A DNA stretch of 62,628 nt from an uncultured Alphaproteobacteria bacterium. Its GTDB lineage: Bacteria; Pseudomonadota; Alphaproteobacteria; HIMB59; GCA-002718135. This document shows positions 18,149-26,967 of this stretch, piece after piece. Below the pieces are notes generated by a model. The model ran no database searches. It was given only the letters and a program-made list of their open reading frames with translations, and was not told the DNA's origin. The first letter of the stretch is position 1. Each line of letters starts with the position of its first letter. The position numbers and the translations under genes are program-made. The DNA lies in the NCBI GenBank assembly GCA_902580765.1, contig CACHLW010000007.1, positions 1 to 62,628 on the forward strand, in the 5' to 3' direction.

Positions 18149-18595
18149 TTATTTGTTTTTAAGCATTCTTTCCTTTTTAATATTCCAATCCCTCTGTTTT
18201 ATTGACTCTCTTTTGTCTATTTTTTTCTTACCTTTTGCAATACCACAAGATAGCTTTGCGAAACCTTTATCTGAGAAATATAAAGTTAAAGGAATCATTG
18301 TAAATCCACCTTGTTTTATAAATCCAGATATTTTATTATACTCTTTCTTAGTTAGTAATAATTTTCTATTTCTACTTGGGTTATAATTATTATCAGTTGA
18401 ATTTTGATATTTTTTTATAAAACAGTTTGATAACCATAACTCCCCTTTTTGTTCAATAATATATGAACCCCTAATTGATCCAGTATTTATTCGAAGAGAT
18501 TTAACTTCAGATCCAGTAAGCACTATTCCAGCCTCTATTTTATTTGATATTGAATAATTATAATTAGCCTGTTTGTTAGCGGCTATTATTTTCAT
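18149..18595 (-). CDS. smpB: SsrA-binding protein SmpB
   Basis: Binds tmRNA and brings it to stalled ribosomes for trans-translation. The 148-aa protein has family motifs IEAGIVLTGSEVKSLR, GSYIIEQKGELWLSNCFI and the basic C-terminal tail (KGKKKIDKRESIKQRDW) that reads the empty mRNA channel. The start directly abuts the dapA stop. The dapA-smpB-rpoZ order is typical of alphaproteobacteria. The tmRNA gene itself is not in this window. Confidence 0.97.
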   Translation of the reverse strand: MKIIAANKQANYNYSISNKIEAGIVLTGSEVKSLRINTGSIRGSYIIEQKGELWLSNCFIKKYQNSTDNNYNPSRNRKLLLTKKEYNKISGFIKQGGFTMIPLTLYFSDKGFAKLSCGIAKGKKKIDKRESIKQRDWNIKKERMLKNK

Positions 18596-19468
18596 TTATA
18601 AAAGATGTAATTCTTGAAGACAACTTTTAACTATTTTTTTTGTTTCATCTTTAATTTCTGATAAAGGCAGTCTTGTATTTTTTTTACACAAATTTAATAA
18701 CGAAGCAGCATATTTTACTGGTCCAGGACTAGACTCAATAAATAATGCATCGTGTAGCGATGATAATTTTAGATTAATTTCTTGAGCCTTAGATATGTTT
18801 CCTTCCTGCCATGCGGAATGCATTTCTGAGCATAGTTTAGGTGCTACATTTGCTGTAACAGAAATACAACCATGCCCTCCTTGAGCTAAATATGCTAAAG
18901 CTGTTCCATCTTCACCTGAGAGATAACAAAATTTATTTTGCATTTTTTTTCTAGTAATTAAAGGTCTAAATAAATCATTAGTTGCATCCTTAACTCCAAT
19001 TATATTTTGAACTTTTGACAACTCAATCATAGTTTCAAGAGTCATATCAACAATAGATCTTCCAGGTATATTATATATTATTATAGGAATATTAGTTTTA
19101 TCAGCAATGGTTTTAAAATGTTCATACAAGCCAGATTGAGTAGGTTTATTATAATAAGGTGTTACTATTAAGGCTGCGTCAGCTCCTGAACTTTGTGCAT
19201 GATTTGTATACTCTACTGCTTCTAAAGTATTATTTGAACCTGTACCTGCTATAATTGGAACTCTTTTATCAGCAATTCTTATTGTTTCTTCTATTATTTT
19301 TTTATGCTCATCATGTGATAAAGTAGGTGACTCACCGGTCGTACCACAAGGCACAAGCCCGTGGGATCCATTTTCTATTAGGTAATTTAATACTTTAGAT
19401 AATGATTCATAATCAACATTATCATTTTCAAATGGTGTGATAACTGCAGGTATACTTCCTTTAAACAT
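18596..19468 (-). CDS. dapA: 4-hydroxy-tetrahydrodipicolinate synthase
   Basis: Condenses pyruvate with aspartate semialdehyde at the entry to lysine and meso-diaminopimelate synthesis. The 290-aa TIM-barrel protein shows GTTGESPTLSHDEH, the catalytic tyrosine region IIYNIPGRS and the Schiff-base lysine in NIIGVKDATNDL. The ATG follows the CCA end of the tRNA-Ser gene by 7 bases (TATAAAA) with no Shine-Dalgarno sequence. If both are on one transcript, tRNA maturation would leave an almost leaderless dapA mRNA. Confidence 0.97.
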   Translation of the reverse strand: MFKGSIPAVITPFENDNVDYESLSKVLNYLIENGSHGLVPCGTTGESPTLSHDEHKKIIEETIRIADKRVPIIAGTGSNNTLEAVEYTNHAQSSGADAALIVTPYYNKPTQSGLYEHFKTIADKTNIPIIIYNIPGRSIVDMTLETMIELSKVQNIIGVKDATNDLFRPLITRKKMQNKFCYLSGEDGTALAYLAQGGHGCISVTANVAPKLCSEMHSAWQEGNISKAQEINLKLSSLHDALFIESSPGPVKYAASLLNLCKKNTRLPLSEIKDETKKIVKSCLQELHLL

Positions 19469-19475
19469 TTTTATA

Positions 19476-19567
19476 TGGCGGAGAGAGAGGGATTCGAACC
19501 CTCGGAAGGAATTACTTCCTTCGCAGGTTTAGCAAACCTGTGGTTTAAGCCACTCACCCATCTCTCC
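19476..19567 (-). tRNA. tRNA-Ser (anticodon GCT)
   Basis: A 92-base class II tRNA. The acceptor arm is GGAGAGA paired with TCTCTCC, followed by discriminator G and an encoded CCA. The anticodon arm is CAGGT-TTGCTAA-ACCTG, giving anticodon GCT for AGC/AGU serine codons. The T arm is GAGGG-TTCGAAT-CCCTC. A long variable arm (GAAGGAAG...CTTCC) is typical of serine tRNAs. It lies immediately upstream of dapA on the same strand. Confidence 0.95.
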
Positions 19568-19768
19568 TGTTGTTTATTCAATGTCGATATCTCCTATATC
19601 AATTTCATTTAACCAGTTAAACTAATAAATTTTACAGTACAACTTATCAAATTATAAAGAACAATATCATGAGATTAAATGGGATAATAGTCAAAAGTTA
19701 TACATAAAGGCGTATCAAAATCGTACCAAGTATTTTGTTTAAGTTCTGAACATAAATTATCAAATTTA
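19568..19768. other. 201-base spacer, the longest gene-free stretch of the window
   Basis: Lies between the hupE-like stop and the tRNA-Ser gene, both on the minus strand, and must hold the tRNA promoter. I see a perfect inverted repeat TTTAACCAGTTAAA at 19608-19621, about 40 bases upstream of the tRNA. A minus-strand open frame of 44 codons (TTG 19809 to TAA 19675) overlaps the hupE end in another frame. No convincing terminator hairpin was found. Confidence 0.6.
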
Positions 19769-20926
19769 TTATATAAAATTAATTCTTTCAAAAAACCAAT
19801 ATAACCCAATACTCGATATTAATATAGAGGATGGAACTTGAAAAAATATTCTATAATTTTTATTTTTTGCAAAGTTTAAAGCAACCAATAGATATAGAAC
19901 CAAAACTATAGATATTTGGGCAACTTCAATACCAAGATTAAACGACAGGAGATTTATTAATAAATCAGTACTCCTATATCCTATATCACTCAAAACTAAT
20001 GCAAATCCTAAACCATGAAGTAATCCAAAAAATAAGATTACAACATATCTTAAATATTCTTTTATATATTTTTTAAAAATATTTTCTAATCCAATATAAA
20101 CTATAGAAAGTGCAATGATAGGTTCAACAATTTGAGGATTGATTCTTATCAAAGATAAAGAAACAAATATGAGAGTAATTGAATGAGCAATAGTAAATAT
20201 AGTAATTTGAGAAATTAATTTTTTTAAAGATGATGAAAATAAAAAAAGTCCAAATATGAACAAAATATGATCTAATCCCTTTGGAATTATATGTTGAATT
20301 CCTAGTACAAAAAATTTTGCAAAGCTATTGAATGTTTTACTAAAATTCTTTGCCTTAAATGAAAACTGACTTGATTCAATTCCTGATTGCAAATATTCTG
20401 TAACTAGTTCATCTTCTAATTTGCTATTATTATTCTCTCTTAAAATAATTGGGCCGTAGTTTTTAACCCACCTAAATGTAAATTGTTCAGAATTTTTATC
20501 TAATAAAACTCTAAAATAAACATGCGTATCTCTACTTATTTCAAAATTTTTTATATCTTCAACTTCAGTTTTAATTAAATTTATTTTCTTTGATTCATTA
20601 TTAATTTTAATATCAATATTTGAACTTATTTCACTCCAAGAATTTTGAAACATTTGTTCAAGATCTTTTTTGCTTAAAATTCTAAATTTATCATAAATTA
20701 CACTTAGTGATGAAGAGTCTGTATTAGAAACAGTAGATGCATCAATATTAGATAATATCAATTCAGCATTTAATCTTATTTTAAAATTTAAATAACTTTC
20801 ATCATAAGTAAAATCTGCAATAGATGGCTTTATTTCATGACTGATAGAAGATGTTGAAAATAAATTTAAAAAACATACTAGAATTAAAAATAGATATAAC
20901 TTTATAATTTTTATATAAGAGAACAT
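19769..20926 (-). CDS. HupE/UreJ-like membrane protein with long periplasmic N-terminal domain
   Basis: Member of the HupE/UreJ_2 group, thought to act in uptake of nickel, cobalt or a similar metal; the exact substrate is not established. A signal peptide (YLFLILVCFLNLFSTSSIS) should be cut just before HEIKPSIADF. About 170 residues of periplasmic domain follow, then six or seven membrane segments. These carry the family motifs GIQHIIPKGLDHILFI, FTIAHSITL and FFGLLHGLGFALVL, whose histidines and aspartate are likely metal ligands. The ATG overlaps the divergent DUF4198-like gene's ATG by two bases. The protein ends normally with GLYWFFERINFI. Confidence 0.82.
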   Translation of the reverse strand: MFSYIKIIKLYLFLILVCFLNLFSTSSISHEIKPSIADFTYDESYLNFKIRLNAELILSNIDASTVSNTDSSSLSVIYDKFRILSKKDLEQMFQNSWSEISSNIDIKINNESKKINLIKTEVEDIKNFEISRDTHVYFRVLLDKNSEQFTFRWVKNYGPIILRENNNSKLEDELVTEYLQSGIESSQFSFKAKNFSKTFNSFAKFFVLGIQHIIPKGLDHILFIFGLFLFSSSLKKLISQITIFTIAHSITLIFVSLSLIRINPQIVEPIIALSIVYIGLENIFKKYIKEYLRYVVILFFGLLHGLGFALVLSDIGYRSTDLLINLLSFNLGIEVAQISIVLVLYLLVALNFAKNKNYRIFFQVPSSILISSIGLYWFFERINFI

Positions 20927-21737
20927 GATGAAATTTACTTTAAAAAAATTAATATTTATTATTTTCTTAACTTCAATAACAAATATCTCTTTATGTCATG
21001 AATTTTGGATTGATCCAAATAATTACCACTTATCAAATAATGAACAAGCAGTGGCAAATATCTTTATAGGAGAAAATTTTGAAGGATCCCCAATACCATT
21101 TACAAAACAATATTTTAAAATTGCATTCCTATACGCTGAAGATAATAAATTAAAAATTAAAGGTAGATTAGGTGATATTCCAGCTCTTAATATTAAAAAA
21201 ACGTTCAGAGGATTGAATGTAATACAAGTTGAATCAGTTACAAAATATATTGAGTATGAAAAATTAGTAAAATTTGAAATATTTACAAGAGAAAAAGGAT
21301 ATCCAAATTTAGCTCAAAAACATAGAGAAAATAACTATCCAGAAAATTTTTTTGAAAGTTATAAAAGATATGCAAAGTCATTAATTAGCGTGGAAAATTT
21401 TGATGGTAAAGATATCGATACAGATATGGACTTTGAATTAATTTTTTTAGACAATCCTCTTAAAAATTTAAATGAAAGTAAAAGAATTCTATTAGAATAT
21501 AAAAATAAAATACTAGCTGATCATAAGGTTTCTATTATGAGTTTAAATAATGGTTATTTTAGAAAAGAATACGTAAGAACAAACAAGGGTGGATATTTTG
21601 ATTACTTATTTAAAGAAAACACAAAATATCTAATTGAAAGCGTTGTTATAATTGAAGGCAGTAATAAGAAAAAAGACAATTATGCTAAATGGCATTCTTT
21701 GTGGACTTCTTATACATTAAAAACACCGAATAAATGA
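20925..21737 (+). CDS. Periplasmic DUF4198-like protein, possible metal-uptake partner
   Basis: A 270-aa exported protein. An N-terminal signal (KKLIFIIFLTSITNISLC) is followed by HEFWIDPNNYHLSNNEQAVA, the typical opening of DUF4198 proteins, which are often encoded with nickel or cobalt transport genes. The mature protein probably starts with His-Glu, which could bind a metal through the amino terminus. The rest is probably beta-rich with no membrane segment. A second ATG at 20928 is an equally good start. Function is inferred from family and neighbour only. Confidence 0.7.
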   Translation: MMKFTLKKLIFIIFLTSITNISLCHEFWIDPNNYHLSNNEQAVANIFIGENFEGSPIPFTKQYFKIAFLYAEDNKLKIKGRLGDIPALNIKKTFRGLNVIQVESVTKYIEYEKLVKFEIFTREKGYPNLAQKHRENNYPENFFESYKRYAKSLISVENFDGKDIDTDMDFELIFLDNPLKNLNESKRILLEYKNKILADHKVSIMSLNNGYFRKEYVRTNKGGYFDYLFKENTKYLIESVVIIEGSNKKKDNYAKWHSLWTSYTLKTPNK

Positions 21738-21800
21738 TTAAAGAGTGTTGAATTGCTATTAAAAATTTTATGAATAATTATAATATTAAAGACAAATAAA

Positions 21801-22145
21801 ATGACTAATACAAATATAATAAAAGATTTTTTTGAAGGAAAAATAAAACTCTGGAAATCCTATTGGTTAGTTGGTGAACTACTAAATGGTATTGTTTTGC
21901 TTATTATATTTAATCTTGAAATTTATTTTTTTAATACAAATAGTTCTGTTTCCCAAATACCATTTTTAGATTTTACTAATCTTGCGCTTATCTCAAAAAT
22001 TTTTATTTTTATTTGGACAATATTTATTTCTATTGGAATTTGGAGAGCAGCAGAAAATTACAAAGGAAGTATTATTTGGATAGTTTTAACATTTATAATT
22101 GTTGCTTATAGATGCTATTCTTTACGTTTAATTTTTTTTATTTAA
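21801..22145 (+). CDS. Small membrane protein of unknown function
   Basis: A 114-aa protein with about three membrane segments ([58 protein letters not shown]). No family recognised. It follows the DUF4198-like gene by 63 bases on the same strand, which weakly suggests a link to the HupE/DUF4198 pair. Its last 18 bases overlap the convergent gatB stop region. It begins with a normal ATG and reads as real coding sequence. Confidence 0.6.
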   Translation: MTNTNIIKDFFEGKIKLWKSYWLVGELLNGIVLLIIFNLEIYFFNTNSSVSQIPFLDFTNLALISKIFIFIWTIFISIGIWRAAENYKGSIIWIVLTFIIVAYRCYSLRLIFFI

Positions 22146-23603
22146 TTTTTGTTTTAAAATATCATTTAACATTTTTGGATTAGCTTTTCCTTTAGTTAAT
22201 TTCATAGCTTGGCCAACAAAGAAACCTAATAACTTATCTTTACCTGCTAGATACTGTTCGACCATTTTTGGATTTTCTGCAATGACCTCATCAATAACTT
22301 TTGCTATTTCACCCTGATCTGTAACTTGTTGCAAACCCTTTTCATCTACAATTTGTCTAGCTGTTTTTCTTGAAGAAAACATATCTTCCAATACATCTTT
22401 TGCAATTTTGCCAGAAATTTCATTTGTAGAAATTAACTTTATAAGTTGCCCTAAATTTTCAGGTGATACTGGAGAATTAATTAAATCTTGATTATTTTTG
22501 TTTAATAATGAAAACAATTCAGAAGTAATCCAATTTACAACTATTTTTGCATGATTTTTTAATTCTGAATCTGAATTAATTGTTTCATTAAAATAATCAG
22601 ATGTTTGTTTCTCTGCAGTTAATACTGAAGCATCATAATTAGACAATTTATAAGTCTCAATAAATTTATTCTTAAGCTCATCTGGAAGCTCTGGTATTGA
22701 TGATTTAATTTTTCCTATTTCTTCTTTAGAAATTTCTAGTGGTAATAAATCTGGATCAGGGAAGTATCTATAGTCATGAGCTTCTTCTTTATTTCTCATG
22801 GGTCTAGTTTTGCCAGTAGATGTATTAAAAAGCATTGTGTTTTGTTCAATAGAACCGCCAGACTCCAATATTTCTATTTGTCTTTTTGCTTCATAATTAA
22901 TAGCCTGCTTAATAAACTTTATTGAGTTTAAGTTTTTAATTTCACATCGAGTTCCATATTCATCTCCAGGTTTTCTTACTGAAATATTTACATCTGCTCT
23001 TAAAGAACCTTCTTGCATATTTCCATCACATGTATCTAAATACATTAAAATTGATCTGATTTTGGATATATACATTCCAGCTTCATCAGGCGTTCTAATG
23101 TCAGGCTCACTAACAATTTCCATTAAAGCAACACCAGATCTATTAAGATCTACATATGTTTTTGAAGGATTTTGATCGTGTAAACTTTTACCAGCATCTT
23201 GTTCTAAATGTAATCTTACAATTCTAATATCTTTTGATGTTCCATCTTTAAAATCAATTGTAACCTTTCCTTCTCCAACAATTGGATATTTATACTGACT
23301 AATTTGATATCCTTGTGGAAGATCAGCATAAAAGTAATTTTTTCTATCAAAGACAGAATAATTATTAATTTTAGCATTTAAACCGACTCCAGTTTTTACT
23401 GCCTGCTCCACGCAATACTTATTAATAACTGGCAACATTCCTGGCATAGCAGCATCGACTAAAGACACTTGACTATTTGGTGATGAGCCAAATTTTGTTG
23501 ATGATGAGGAAAATAATTTAGAATTTGATTTTACTTGAGCATGTATTTCAAGACCGATCACCATCTCCCAATCATGCTTTTCACCTTTTATTAAATTATT
23601 CAT
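22128..23603 (-). CDS. gatB: Aspartyl/glutamyl-tRNA amidotransferase subunit B
   Basis: Kinase and tRNA-recognition subunit of GatCAB, which converts Glu-tRNA(Gln) to Gln-tRNA(Gln). I start at ATG 23603 ([20 protein letters not shown]), which matches the family. The longer reading adds 16 residues unlike GatB inside gatA. Motifs visible: [45 protein letters not shown], and the C-terminal YqeY-like tail ([13 protein letters not shown]). It overlaps gatA by 8 bases. Confidence 0.96.
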   Translation of the reverse strand: MNNLIKGEKHDWEMVIGLEIHAQVKSNSKLFSSSSTKFGSSPNSQVSLVDAAMPGMLPVINKYCVEQAVKTGVGLNAKINNYSVFDRKNYFYADLPQGYQISQYKYPIVGEGKVTIDFKDGTSKDIRIVRLHLEQDAGKSLHDQNPSKTYVDLNRSGVALMEIVSEPDIRTPDEAGMYISKIRSILMYLDTCDGNMQEGSLRADVNISVRKPGDEYGTRCEIKNLNSIKFIKQAINYEAKRQIEILESGGSIEQNTMLFNTSTGKTRPMRNKEEAHDYRYFPDPDLLPLEISKEEIGKIKSSIPELPDELKNKFIETYKLSNYDASVLTAEKQTSDYFNETINSDSELKNHAKIVVNWITSELFSLLNKNNQDLINSPVSPENLGQLIKLISTNEISGKIAKDVLEDMFSSRKTARQIVDEKGLQQVTDQGEIAKVIDEVIAENPKMVEQYLAGKDKLLGFFVGQAMKLTKGKANPKMLNDILKQKLNKKN

Positions 23604-25020
23604 ATGATCTTTCAAGAGATACAGCGGCATTAAAAACTTGTTGTTCATCAAAGTGTTTTCCTAATATTTGAATACCTAGTGGTAAATTATTTTTATCTTT
23701 GCCAAAGGGAATGGAAATACCTGGTAGGCCAGCTAAAGAAGCAGGCACTGTAAACACATCATTTAAATACATTTTGATGGGATCGTTTTGTTTTTCATTT
23801 AATGGAAATGCAGCACTTGGTGCAGTAGGAGTAATTATAAAATCACATTCTTTAAAAGCTTTATTAAAATCATCAGCAATTAATTTTCTTACTTTTTGGG
23901 CCTTAAGATAATATGCATCATAATAGCCTGCAGATAATACGTATGTTCCTATTAAAATTCTTCTTTTTACTTCTCTTCCAAAACCTTGAGCTCTTGTATT
24001 TTCATACATTTCATCAAGAGAATTAATTTCATCAGATCTAAAACCATATTTTACTCCATCATAACGAGCTAAATTTGAGGAAGCTTCAGCAGGAGCAATT
24101 ATATAATAAGTGGGAAGTGCATATTTAGTATGAGGAAGTGAAATATTTTTAATTTTAACACCTTTTTTCTCTAAAACTTTGATAGCATCTTCCCATATCT
24201 GACTTATTTCTATTGGTGTACCATCAATAGAATACTCTTTTGGTATACCAACAGTTTTCCCATTCAGATTATCATCTAAATTTTCAAAATAATTTGGAAT
24301 ATCTACCTTAGCACTTGTGCTATCTCTTTGATCAAACCCAGCGATTGATTGTAATAATATTGATGCATCTTCAACATTATGAGAAAAAATTCCTGCTTGA
24401 TCCAAACTAGATGCAAATGCAGCTATACCCCATCGTGAACACAAACCATATGTTGGTTTGATACCAACAACACCACAAAAGCTGGCTGGCTGCCTTATTG
24501 ATCCACCTGTATCTGTTCCAGTTGCCCCTAAACATAAATCTGCAGCAACTGCGGCTGCGGAACCACCAGAAGATCCACCAGGAGCTAAAGGTTCATTCTC
24601 TTTTGATAAAGGATTAATTGTATTACCAAAAAAACTTGTATTGGTTGCAGATCCCATTGCAAACTCATCTAGATTTGTTTTACCAACAAAAACAGATCCT
24701 TCATCTAATAATTTTTGTGTAACAAATGACTCATAAGTTGGATTAAAATTTTCTAAAATCTTTGAAGCTGCGGTAGTAGGCATACTTTTAGTACAAAATA
24801 GATCTTTGATTGCAATCGGGATGCCTTTTAATTTTTTTGTTGAATTATCTTTCTCTAAATTATCTATCTGCTTTAAAACATTCTCTTCACTAAAATGAAT
24901 AAAGACATTTAAATTTTCTTTTTCCTTAATTCTTTTTAAATAATCCTGATTTAATTCTCTTATTGATATTTTTTTTGACTCGAGATCTTGTAATGTTTGT
25001 TTCAAAGATGATTTAGACAT
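23596..25020 (-). CDS. gatA: Aspartyl/glutamyl-tRNA amidotransferase subunit A
   Basis: Amidase subunit that releases ammonia from glutamine for the GatCAB complex. The 474-aa protein has the amidase-signature triad regions: the lysine in [10 protein letters not shown] and the serines in [14 protein letters not shown] and [15 protein letters not shown]. Its start overlaps the last base of gatC, and its end overlaps gatB. The clustered gatCAB order suggests one transcript. Confidence 0.97.
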   Translation of the reverse strand: MSKSSLKQTLQDLESKKISIRELNQDYLKRIKEKENLNVFIHFSEENVLKQIDNLEKDNSTKKLKGIPIAIKDLFCTKSMPTTAASKILENFNPTYESFVTQKLLDEGSVFVGKTNLDEFAMGSATNTSFFGNTINPLSKENEPLAPGGSSGGSAAAVAADLCLGATGTDTGGSIRQPASFCGVVGIKPTYGLCSRWGIAAFASSLDQAGIFSHNVEDASILLQSIAGFDQRDSTSAKVDIPNYFENLDDNLNGKTVGIPKEYSIDGTPIEISQIWEDAIKVLEKKGVKIKNISLPHTKYALPTYYIIAPAEASSNLARYDGVKYGFRSDEINSLDEMYENTRAQGFGREVKRRILIGTYVLSAGYYDAYYLKAQKVRKLIADDFNKAFKECDFIITPTAPSAAFPLNEKQNDPIKMYLNDVFTVPASLAGLPGISIPFGKDKNNLPLGIQILGKHFDEQQVFNAAVSLERSYE

Positions 25021-25307
25021 TATTCTACCACCTTTGGTACAGCAAAAAATCCTTCAAGTTTATCAGGAGCATTTTCAAGGATTTCCTCACTTGAATTAGT
25101 ATCTTTAGACACATCTTCTCTTTTAGGTAAAATTGAGGATGATATGTTACTTAATGGTTCTACATTTTCAGTATTTACTTCATTTAGTTGCTCAACCCAG
25201 TCTAAAATGGAATTAAGATCCTTAATATAATCTTCTGATTCTTTATCATCTAACTTTATTCTAGATAGACGGGCAATTTTATTTATTGTATTTTTATCAA
25301 TCTTCAA
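25020..25307 (-). CDS. gatC: Aspartyl/glutamyl-tRNA amidotransferase subunit C
   Basis: Small subunit that stabilises the GatA-GatB interface. The 95-aa protein shows the typical INKIARLSRIKLDD opening, ILDWVEQLNEVNTENVEPL and a C-terminal FFAVPKVVE close to the usual F.VPKV(I/V)E ending. First gene of gatCAB and divergent from ruvX across 17 bases, so the two genes' promoters must overlap each other or the coding sequences. Confidence 0.95.
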   Translation of the reverse strand: MKIDKNTINKIARLSRIKLDDKESEDYIKDLNSILDWVEQLNEVNTENVEPLSNISSSILPKREDVSKDTNSSEEILENAPDKLEGFFAVPKVVE

Positions 25308-25324
25308 TTTATGAGCTCCATTAT

Positions 25325-25783
25325 ATGAATGATCAAAATAATTTAATCGATGGTCTTAATACATCACAAATACTTGTAGGTCTAGACCTAGGGACTAAAA
25401 CGATTGGTGTTGCAGTAAGCGATAGATCAAAAATAATCGCTACACCGCTTTCAATTATCCAAAGAAAAGGAACTAATAAAGATTTAATTATCATGAAAGA
25501 TGTTTTGAAAGAGTATGAAATTGGTGGATTTATTCTTGGTCTGCCGATTAGCCTGAATAATAGTGAAAACAAACAAAGCCAATTAGTAAGAGATTTTAAT
25601 ATTAATCTTCAAACCTTTTTTAAAAAACCAACAGCTTTTTGGGATGAAAGATTTTCATCAGATGTAATCTTTAAAGAAATGAGAAAAGCCGATTTAAGTA
25701 AAACTAAGATAAAAAGTAAACTTGATCAACAATCGGCTGCTTATATCTTACAAGGATATTTAGATAGATATAGAAATAATTAA
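25325..25783 (+). CDS. ruvX: Putative pre-16S rRNA nuclease RuvX/YqgF
   Basis: RNase H-like nuclease implicated in 16S rRNA 5' maturation. I use ATG 25325 (MNDQNNLIDGLN), since the longer start lies inside divergent gatC. The 152-aa protein has ILVGLDLGTKTIGVAVSD, GGFILGLPISLN, WDERFSS and DQQSAAYILQGYLD, all diagnostic with the expected acidic residues. In alphaproteobacteria ruvX commonly sits between gatC and pyrB, as here. Confidence 0.94.
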   Translation: MNDQNNLIDGLNTSQILVGLDLGTKTIGVAVSDRSKIIATPLSIIQRKGTNKDLIIMKDVLKEYEIGGFILGLPISLNNSENKQSQLVRDFNINLQTFFKKPTAFWDERFSSDVIFKEMRKADLSKTKIKSKLDQQSAAYILQGYLDRYRNN

Positions 25784-25821
25784 TAAATTAGTTTACACAC
25801 ACTTACACATTATTAACACAT

Positions 25822-26967
25822 ATGAATTCAAAGCTACTTAAATCAGGACACATAAAATTATATAAAAGAGAAAATTCAAAATATTGGCAAATGAAAGTGA
25901 AATTGCCAAAATTAAAAGCGATCAGGTCATCTACTGGTTCAAAAATTCTTAAAGATGCAGAAAAAATAGCTTTAAAATATTATTCATCAATTTCTTCAAA
26001 AACAAATATCAAATTAAAAAGAAGTAAAAATATTTTCAAAAAAATTCATTTAGTAGAAACGGCTGATTTAACCAAGAAAGAAATTGAACACATTTTAGAT
26101 GAATCTAAAAAATATATAACTTTTAATAAAAGAAAAATTAAAAAAATTAATGTTCTAGAAGGAAGAACAATATTTAATCTTTTTTTTGAAGACTCAACAA
26201 GAACAAGAACAAGTTTTGAAGTTGCCGCTAAAAGGCTAGGCGCAGATCTCATTAATGTAGTTGTAAAAGATAGCTCTATAAACAAAGGTGAGACCTTACT
26301 CGATACTATGACTACTATTAATTCAATGAATCCTGATGTTTTAATCGTAAGACATCCAGAAGAAGGAATTAGTAAAAAAATTTCAGAAACAGTAGATGCT
26401 TCCGTAATTAATGCAGGTGATGGTAGTCATGAGCACCCCACACAAGCATTATTAGATGCACTTACTATCAAAAATAAATTTAAAAATTTTACAAAATTAA
26501 AAATTGCTATATGTGGAGATATTTTACATAGTCGTGTTGCTCGATCAAACATAATAATACTATCAAAGTTAGGTGCAAAAATAAATGTTATTGGGCCTAA
26601 GGAATGGTTACCAAAAAGTTTAAATAAACTGCCTGTGAATGTTTATACAGAAATGAAAAAGGGATTACAAAATTGTGATATTGTTATGATGCTACGTATT
26701 CAAAAAGAAAGAATAGTTGGGAAAATAATGCCAAATCAAAAGACTTATTTTAAAATGTATGGATTAGATTACAATAAACTTAAACATGCAAAAAAAAATG
26801 CTTTCGTAATGCATCCAGGCCCAATGAACCGTGGTGTAGAAATAGACTCCAAACTTGCCGATGACGTCACGAGGAGCTTGATACAAGAACAGGTCGCTAT
26901 GGGTGTTGCAGTACGAATGGCGTGCTTAGACTTAATTATTAAAAATAGAGATGACTTTAGTAAGTAG
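25822..26967 (+). CDS. pyrB: Aspartate carbamoyltransferase with extra integrase-like N-terminal segment
   Basis: Catalyses carbamoyl phosphate plus aspartate to carbamoyl-aspartate, the committed step of pyrimidine synthesis. Residues about 70-381 are a complete ATCase: EDSTRTRTSFEVAAKRLG, RHPEEG, NAGDGSHEHPTQALLDALT and MHPGPMNRG. Residues 1 to about 68 are extra. HIKLYKRENSKYWQMKVKLP followed by IRSSTGSKILKDAEKIA resembles the N-terminal arm region of tyrosine recombinases. The last canonical in-frame start (TTG 25903) still leaves over 40 extra residues, so the extension is probably translated unless a rare ATT start is used. It overlaps plsY by 17 bases; pyrC, usually next, is absent. 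Confidence 0.93.
   Translation: MNSKLLKSGHIKLYKRENSKYWQMKVKLPKLKAIRSSTGSKILKDAEKIALKYYSSISSKTNIKLKRSKNIFKKIHLVETADLTKKEIEHILDESKKYITFNKRKIKKINVLEGRTIFNLFFEDSTRTRTSFEVAAKRLGADLINVVVKDSSINKGETLLDTMTTINSMNPDVLIVRHPEEGISKKISETVDASVINAGDGSHEHPTQALLDALTIKNKFKNFTKLKIAICGDILHSRVARSNIIILSKLGAKINVIGPKEWLPKSLNKLPVNVYTEMKKGLQNCDIVMMLRIQKERIVGKIMPNQKTYFKMYGLDYNKLKHAKKNAFVMHPGPMNRGVEIDSKLADDVTRSLIQEQVAMGVAVRMACLDLIIKNRDDFSK

Noticed and set aside
25822-26030. A separate integrase gene or pseudogene before pyrB
   Set aside because: The segment has no stop and is in frame with the ATCase; no catalytic recombinase domain (R-H-R-Y) is anywhere near. It is reported as an extension of PyrB.
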